Below are positions 6,086 through 9,425 of a stretch of DNA of 9,425 nucleotides, piece by piece. The notes beneath the pieces were generated by a model that saw only the letters and a list, made by a program, of their open reading frames with translations, did not search any database and was not told where the DNA came from. Source of the DNA: Ruminococcaceae bacterium UBA1320 (GTDB taxonomy: Bacteria > Bacillota > Clostridia > Oscillospirales > Ethanoligenentaceae); assembly GCA_002306975.1 (NCBI GenBank), contig DBTI01000196.1, positions 10,066-19,490 on the forward strand. The letters run 5' to 3'. Each line of letters opens with the position of its first letter. Position 1 is the stretch's first letter. Made by a program: the position numbers and the translations under genes.

Positions 6086-7318
6086 ATGTTTGAGTTTAAA
6101 TTGCCGCTGCTGCTCGACGGCGCGACAGGTACAAATCTCATAAAAGCCGGACTGCCTACCGGAGTCTGCGTTGAGAATTGGGTGCTCGACCACCCGCAGA
6201 CACTCATTGATCTGCAAAAAAGTTATGTGAAAGCAGGCAGCAACGTTGTCACCGCCCCGACCTTCGGGGCGAACCGCTCCAAGCTGGCTCAGCATGGCTT
6301 TGGCGACAGCGTGGCGGATTTTAACAAAAGGCTTGTCGCTCTTTCAAAAGAGGCGGCGGGCGGCAAGGCGATGGTTGCCGGAAACCTTGCGCCCACCGGT
6401 CTTTTTGTCGAGCCTTTCGGCGACGAGACATTTGACGGGCTTATTGCTGTTTTCCGTGAACAGGCATTTGCGTTAAAAGAAGCGGGCGTTGACTATATCG
6501 CCTGCGAGACCTTTATGAGCCTTACAGAGGCGCGCGCCGCGCTGCTTGCGTCAAAAGAAACGGGGCTGCCGGTCACGGTAACGCTGACGGTTGAAGAAAA
6601 CGGCAAAACCATTTCCGGCGGCGATGTCCTTGCCGACCTTGTTACGCTCGCCGCTATGGGAGCAGCCGCGGTCGGGCTCAACTGCTCAACAGGGCCGGAG
6701 GTTGTTTTAAAAGCGCTTGGCGGCGTTGCGGCGCATCTTTCTGTGCCGGTTATCGCGAAGCCAAACGCCGGTGTGCCGGGTAAAGTGGAACACAGCATGA
6801 CACCCGAAGATTTCGCCGCGTTCGTTCCTGAATTATATGCTGCGGGAGCGGGAATACTCGGCGGTTGCTGCGGCACAACACCCGAACATATTGCGAATGT
6901 TAAAGCGGCAATGGAAAAAGCGTCGTTTAATCCGCAAAGCTGCGGCGACGGAACGCTGTCGGAAGGTGTTCGCGACTTTATTGCCGCCAACGAAAAACAA
7001 GCTTTCTTTATTTCAGAGGAAGACCTTGAATTTTCCCACAAAATATCATGCGGGCCAGACCTTGCCGATGATTTGCTTGACGTTGAGGGCGACAACTGCG
7101 CCGCGCGCATCGTGATAAAAAACGCCGATGACGCGCATGAATTTGGCATGAACGCTTATCTTGCGAACGTGCCTGTCGTTCTGCTCGGCTATGACGCTAT
7201 AGTGCTTGGCGAAGCGCTCAGACTCTACTGCGGCCGGGCTATGCTCGATTCAAAATCAGATGTGCCGTGTGACCAGCTTAAAGCGTTGTCTAAGCAATAT
7301 GGCGCAATTATAATTTGA
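6086..7318 (+). CDS. Homocysteine S-methyltransferase family protein with C-terminal extension
   Basis: The protein has 410 residues. Residues 1-285 are a homocysteine-binding TIM barrel like the first domain of MetH. Visible are LLLDGATGTNL (8-18), the APTFGAN block (57-63), GNLAPTG (99-105), ACETFMSLTEA (139-149), and the zinc ligands Cys200 (GLNCSTGPE) and Cys261-Cys262 (GGCCGTTPEH). It should therefore bind zinc and homocysteine in the cytoplasm and help make methionine. Residues 286-410 are not part of that barrel. ALRLYCGRAMLDS (377-389) and KQYGAIII (403-410) look like the middle of a MetH pterin-binding domain, but the protein stops there and has no cobalamin domain. The methyl donor is therefore unclear. 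The ATG start has GGAGG (6077-6081) 4 nt upstream. The gene follows a terminator and an AT-rich gap, so it has its own promoter. Confidence 0.93.
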   Translation: MFEFKLPLLLDGATGTNLIKAGLPTGVCVENWVLDHPQTLIDLQKSYVKAGSNVVTAPTFGANRSKLAQHGFGDSVADFNKRLVALSKEAAGGKAMVAGNLAPTGLFVEPFGDETFDGLIAVFREQAFALKEAGVDYIACETFMSLTEARAALLASKETGLPVTVTLTVEENGKTISGGDVLADLVTLAAMGAAAVGLNCSTGPEVVLKALGGVAAHLSVPVIAKPNAGVPGKVEHSMTPEDFAAFVPELYAAGAGILGGCCGTTPEHIANVKAAMEKASFNPQSCGDGTLSEGVRDFIAANEKQAFFISEEDLEFSHKISCGPDLADDLLDVEGDNCAARIVIKNADDAHEFGMNAYLANVPVVLLGYDAIVLGEALRLYCGRAMLDSKSDVPCDQLKALSKQYGAIII

Positions 7319-7352
7319 ATTAGAAAAGACAATTGAATATAGGATGATTATT

Positions 7353-8015
7353 TTGACAAAAAGTAAATTTCTTAAGATATGGGATATCGTTATAATTTTT
7401 CTGAGCCTTTATACCGTCGGAGAGTTTTTCATCGAGCTTATTGTGAAGATTCCTGAGCACATGATTACAATATTTGAGGTGATTGACTTTTCCATTTGCA
7501 TGTTATTTTTGGCTGATTGGATATATTACTTTGTTATATCAAAAGAAAAACTTACCTACTTTAAACATCATATTCTTGACTTGATATCGTCGATTCCCTT
7601 CACCCAAATTCTAAAACCGCTGAGAATAGCGCGTTCCATTCGCCTTATACGCGTTTTACGTCTTGCCCGGGGGCTTAAGGGTACGGAAAGATTAGTCAGC
7701 ATCTTTGCAAAAAACAGGGCACGTTCCGCAATGTCAATTTACATAATCATCACTACGTTTATATACTTATATGGCACAATCGGAATCTATAATTTTGAAG
7801 AAGGCATAAATAAGAATATTGCAAGCTTTGGGGACGCGATGTGGATGGCATTCACGACGCTGACCACAGTTGGTTATGGTGACTGTTATCCGATAACACC
7901 CGGCGGGCGTATTCTTTGTGCAATGCTTGTCCTTACCGGAATGGGATTATTCTCACTTTTTACCGCGGAATTTGCGGCATATATTTTAAAGGCGGTAAAA
8001 AAGGTAAAGCAATAA
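7353..8015 (+). CDS. Voltage-gated-type potassium channel subunit (six transmembrane helices)
   Basis: This small Kv-like channel has about 220 residues. Numbering here counts from the in-frame ATG at 7344. Hydrophobic helices are visible at about 12-34 (S1), 44-65 (S2), 75-90 (S3), 129-148 (S5) and 188-214 (S6). S4 (93-110) has arginines at every third position: 94, 97, 100, 103, 106 and 109. The pore loop carries the potassium filter TTVGYGD (174-180). The protein ends right after S6, with no RCK or cyclic-nucleotide domain. It should form a tetramer in the cytoplasmic membrane. I prefer TTG at 7353 because AGGA (7341-7344) is 8 nt upstream, whereas the ATG at 7344 overlaps it and has no other site. 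It lies 34 nt after the homocysteine methyltransferase with no terminator between, so it may be co-transcribed; a functional link is not evident. Confidence 0.92.
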   Translation: MTKSKFLKIWDIVIIFLSLYTVGEFFIELIVKIPEHMITIFEVIDFSICMLFLADWIYYFVISKEKLTYFKHHILDLISSIPFTQILKPLRIARSIRLIRVLRLARGLKGTERLVSIFAKNRARSAMSIYIIITTFIYLYGTIGIYNFEEGINKNIASFGDAMWMAFTTLTTVGYGDCYPITPGGRILCAMLVLTGMGLFSLFTAEFAAYILKAVKKVKQ

Positions 8016-8054
8016 AAAAACTGCACCGGCGGATATAAGAATACCGCCTGTGCA
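8014..8054 (-). terminator. Terminator for the nth transcript
   Basis: Read on the minus strand, an imperfect hairpin has outer stem TGCAC/GTGCA (8022-8026/8050-8054), one mismatch, and inner stem GGCGG/CCGCC (8028-8032/8044-8048). It is followed by seven Ts (A run 8014-8020 on the plus strand), which overlap the channel's stop codon. It faces nth, whose stop is at 8217, and implies a 3' untranslated region of roughly 165 nt unless the hairpin at 8094-8122 acts first. Confidence 0.6.
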
Positions 8055-8093
8055 AATTAAAGCAATTTGATTTTAAAAAAAGAAACGTAAACG

Positions 8094-8122
8094 AGGTGTC
8101 CCCGCCGGAGGCGGGGACACCT
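8094..8122. terminator. Perfect 13-bp hairpin between convergent genes
   Basis: AGGTGTCCCCGCC (8094-8106) pairs perfectly with GGCGGGGACACCT (8110-8122) around a GGA loop. It lies between the convergent channel gene (+) and nth (-), a position suited to a bidirectional transcription stop. Neither side has a tight T run (AAAACAATTCC on the right, TCGTTTACG on the left as read on the minus strand). An RNA-stabilising hairpin or a dispersed palindromic repeat is equally possible. Confidence 0.45.
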
Positions 8123-8216
8123 AAAACAATTCCTCTTTATTTGTTATATTGCTATAAGTTTGAAGAATAATTTTGTCCTTGTTTATATTCTGACGGCAAT
8201 TAATATATTGACCTCG

Positions 8217-8843
8217 TCAGCCTTTAAACGCACAGAGCTCGTGCAGACAGCAATCTTCGCACATGGGCGAGCGGGCTTTGCAAACCGCTCTGCCGTGCCA
8301 GACAAGGCGGTGGCAGAACATACCCGATTTTTCGGGTGGAATCAGCTCACGCAGCTGCCGCTCGACCTTCAGCGGGTCGGTGGAATCGGCAAGCCCGAGC
8401 CGGTTAGACAGGCGTATGCAGTGAGTGTCGACTACAATTGACGGCTTGCCATAGATGTCGCCGACGATAAGGTTGGCCGTCTTTCGCCCCACACCGGGCA
8501 GCTTGACAAGCTCTTCAATGGTATCGGGTATTTTTTCGTTATACACATCTATAAGCTTTTGACACATCCGCACTATGTCGCGTGCCTTTGTCTTGAAAAG
8601 TCCGCAGGAATGGATTATACTCTCAATATTAGAAATATCGGCTGCGGCAAAGTCTTTTGCGGTTTTGTAATTTGAAAACAGCTCTTTTGTTACTTTGTTA
8701 ACACGTTCGTCGGTGCATTGAGCCGAAAGCCTTGTGGCAATCAGCAGCTCCAGCGCGCTGCCGCTTTCAAGCGAGCAGTGAGCGTCGGGGTAATTTTTTT
8801 CGAGCGCACTGACGACTTTGAGCGCACGCATTTTTTTATCCAT
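8217..8843 (-). CDS. nth: Endonuclease III, [4Fe-4S] DNA glycosylase/AP lyase
   Basis: Nth removes oxidised pyrimidines and nicks abasic sites in base excision repair. The 208 residues are a full-length protein. The helix-hairpin-helix motif LPGVGRKTANLIVGD contains the catalytic Lys121, and VVDTHCIRLSNRLGL contains Asp139. The C-terminus carries the iron-sulfur loop C-x6-C-x2-C-x5-C at Cys188, 195, 198 and 204. All of these lie one residue later than in E. coli Nth. The reading frame is open upstream to 8909, but the ATG at 8843 is preceded by GGGAGG (8858-8853 on the minus strand) 9 nt away, and the family's usual N-terminus (KKMRALKVVSALEK) starts there. The 22 extra upstream residues look non-native. 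It is divergent from the small ORF at 9039 and convergent with the channel gene. Confidence 0.97.
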   Translation of the reverse strand: MDKKMRALKVVSALEKNYPDAHCSLESGSALELLIATRLSAQCTDERVNKVTKELFSNYKTAKDFAAADISNIESIIHSCGLFKTKARDIVRMCQKLIDVYNEKIPDTIEELVKLPGVGRKTANLIVGDIYGKPSIVVDTHCIRLSNRLGLADSTDPLKVERQLRELIPPEKSGMFCHRLVWHGRAVCKARSPMCEDCCLHELCAFKG

Positions 8844-8921
8844 GGTTTTAAGCCTCCCGAACCATATTACCACAAAACCGGGTCTTTTTAAATGTGTGGC
8901 AAACGACAAATTACGGCTGTA

Positions 8922-8950
8922 GTGACAATTGTTTCTATTTATGTTAAACT
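8922..8950 (+). promoter_or_regulatory. Probable promoter for the small ORF/MFS pair
   Basis: GTGACA (8922-8927, 5/6 to the -35 consensus) is followed after 17 bp by TAAACT (8945-8950, 4/6 to the -10). TGT immediately before the -10 forms an extended -10 element. It lies in the nth divergent spacer and would start transcription near 8957, about 80 nt before the TTG at 9039. Confidence 0.5.
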
Positions 8951-9038
8951 AAGAAACCCAACCGCTTATAAAGAAGGCTGCTCGATTACATCCTTAACTG
9001 GAATAGCTGTAGGTAAGCGCAAGAGGAGGAAACGGACT

Positions 9039-9215
9039 TTGAGTGATGATCTCAGAAACCTTTTGCAGTCGATCGGCGCTTTGTCGGAGCTGCTCGGAAT
9101 TATGCGCGATGAATTTATAAAAAGCGGTTTTACCCGTGAGGAATCCGTTTACCTTGTCGGTCAAATACTGCAGTCTGTTGTAAAAAACAGAAATGACGAA
9201 GAAACAGGTAAGTAA
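9039..9215 (+). CDS. Small 58-residue hypothetical protein, TTG start
   Basis: I do not recognise this protein. It starts MSDDLRNLLQSIGALSELLG, continues with IMRDEFIKSGFTREESVYLV, and ends in a charged tail (KNRNDEETGK). It is predicted almost wholly helical: an amphipathic helix, a SGFTREES turn, then a second helix with GQILQSVVK. There is no membrane segment, no cysteine and no signal peptide. The helix-GFTxEE-helix pattern recalls many short Gram-positive ORFs of unknown role. The frame is open back to an ATG at 8892, but AGGAGG (9024-9029) lies 9 nt before the TTG at 9039, and the upstream part (rich in KRKRRKR) contains the promoter. An MFS transporter gene begins 51 nt after the stop, so they may share a transcript. 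A regulatory or accessory role for the transporter is possible but unproven. Confidence 0.65.
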   Translation: MSDDLRNLLQSIGALSELLGIMRDEFIKSGFTREESVYLVGQILQSVVKNRNDEETGK

Positions 9216-9266
9216 TACGGCACTCTTCAACTCTAACATTCTACTAAACCAAGGAAGTTGTGAAAA

Positions 9267-9425
9267 TTGAATATTACAGGCATAGCATCACGCTTTTTTA
9301 AAACCACTTTCCGTTCGTTAAAATATCGGGATTTTCGCCTTTTCTGGGTCGGCCAGATCATTTCGGTTACAGGAACCTGGATGCAGCGCACAGCGCAGGT
9401 ATGGCTTGTCTACACACTGACAAAA
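9267..9425 (+). CDS. MFS transporter, N-terminus (3' truncated)
   Basis: This is the first 53 codons of a major facilitator superfamily transporter, running off the right edge. After a basic N-terminus it reads FRSLKYRDFRLFWVGQIISV, then TGTWMQRTAQVWLVYTLT. That is the characteristic start of the EntS-like/MFS_3 exporters: first membrane helix around FWVGQIIS, then GTWMQ at its end. The start is TTG at 9267: AAGGA (9251-9255) lies 11 nt upstream, and the in-frame TTG at 9258 is followed at once by TGA. The substrate cannot be inferred from this fragment; relatives export siderophores or drugs. It sits downstream of the 58-residue ORF. Confidence 0.85.
   Translation, partial: MNITGIASRFFKTTFRSLKYRDFRLFWVGQIISVTGTWMQRTAQVWLVYTLTK

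Noticed and set aside
6493..7149. Long minus-strand open frame (218 codons) opposite the homocysteine methyltransferase
   Set aside because: It lies wholly within a well-supported gene. It is low-complexity (Ser/Ala/Pro rich), as expected from antisense of GC-biased codons, and has no known motif.
8190..8220. CTGACG...CGTCAG inverted repeat over the nth stop codon
   Set aside because: Only 6 bp with a 19-nt loop, too weak to call a hairpin.
8160..8441. Plus-strand 93-codon frame overlapping the 3' end of nth
   Set aside because: Most of it is the antisense of nth. The first 20 residues look like a signal-type helix only because the spacer is AT-rich.
8844..8909. N-terminal extension of nth to 8909
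   Set aside because: The start at 8843 has GGGAGG 9 nt upstream and gives residue numbers one off from E. coli Nth; the extension contains that ribosome binding site.
8892..9038. N-terminal extension of the small ORF back to an ATG at 8892
   Set aside because: It covers the probable promoter and has no ribosome binding site, whereas AGGAGG sits correctly before the TTG at 9039.

Overview
The window looks like a chromosomal segment of a Bacillota bacterium, most likely a clostridium of the Oscillospiraceae/Eubacteriales type. The support is the DUF1934-argS gene pair, strong GGAGG ribosome binding sites, repeated TTG start codons, short Rho-independent terminators and protein motifs typical of that group. 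No mobile element, CRISPR array, phage gene or rRNA is visible. This is a group-level guess from sequence style, not a species call.

Layout. (1) Bases 1-501 hold the C-terminal half of the nucleotide-binding domain of an ABC exporter, cut by the left edge. (2) Bases 502-1069 are intergenic. They carry a perfect hairpin, then a complete tRNA-Ala(CGC) gene on the minus strand with its own promoter and terminator, then an AT-rich leader. (3) Bases 1070-5863 hold a co-directional run on the plus strand: ddl, murI, a class I methyltransferase, a DUF1934 protein and argS. It ends in a clear terminator at 5882-5903. (4) Bases 6086-8015 hold a homocysteine S-methyltransferase-like protein with a C-terminal extension, followed closely by a small voltage-gated-type potassium channel. 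(5) nth (endonuclease III) lies convergently on the minus strand at 8217-8843. (6) Diverging from nth is a 58-codon small ORF (9039-9215), followed by the start of an MFS transporter (9267 onward) that runs off the right edge.

How the genes fit together. Ddl makes D-Ala-D-Ala and MurI makes D-Glu, so the first part of the run supplies both D-amino-acid inputs of the peptidoglycan stem peptide. argS and tRNA-Ala serve translation. The homocysteine methyltransferase belongs to methionine/one-carbon metabolism, and nth to base excision repair. Most of the window is housekeeping.

The less ordinary items are the C-terminal extension of the homocysteine methyltransferase, which resembles half of a pterin-binding barrel and has no cobalamin domain; the small TTG-started ORF with a good promoter and ribosome binding site; two perfect GGTG...CACC palindromes in intergenic DNA; and the ACGT rather than ACNT motif at the first catalytic cysteine of MurI. 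I see no convincing new multi-gene system.
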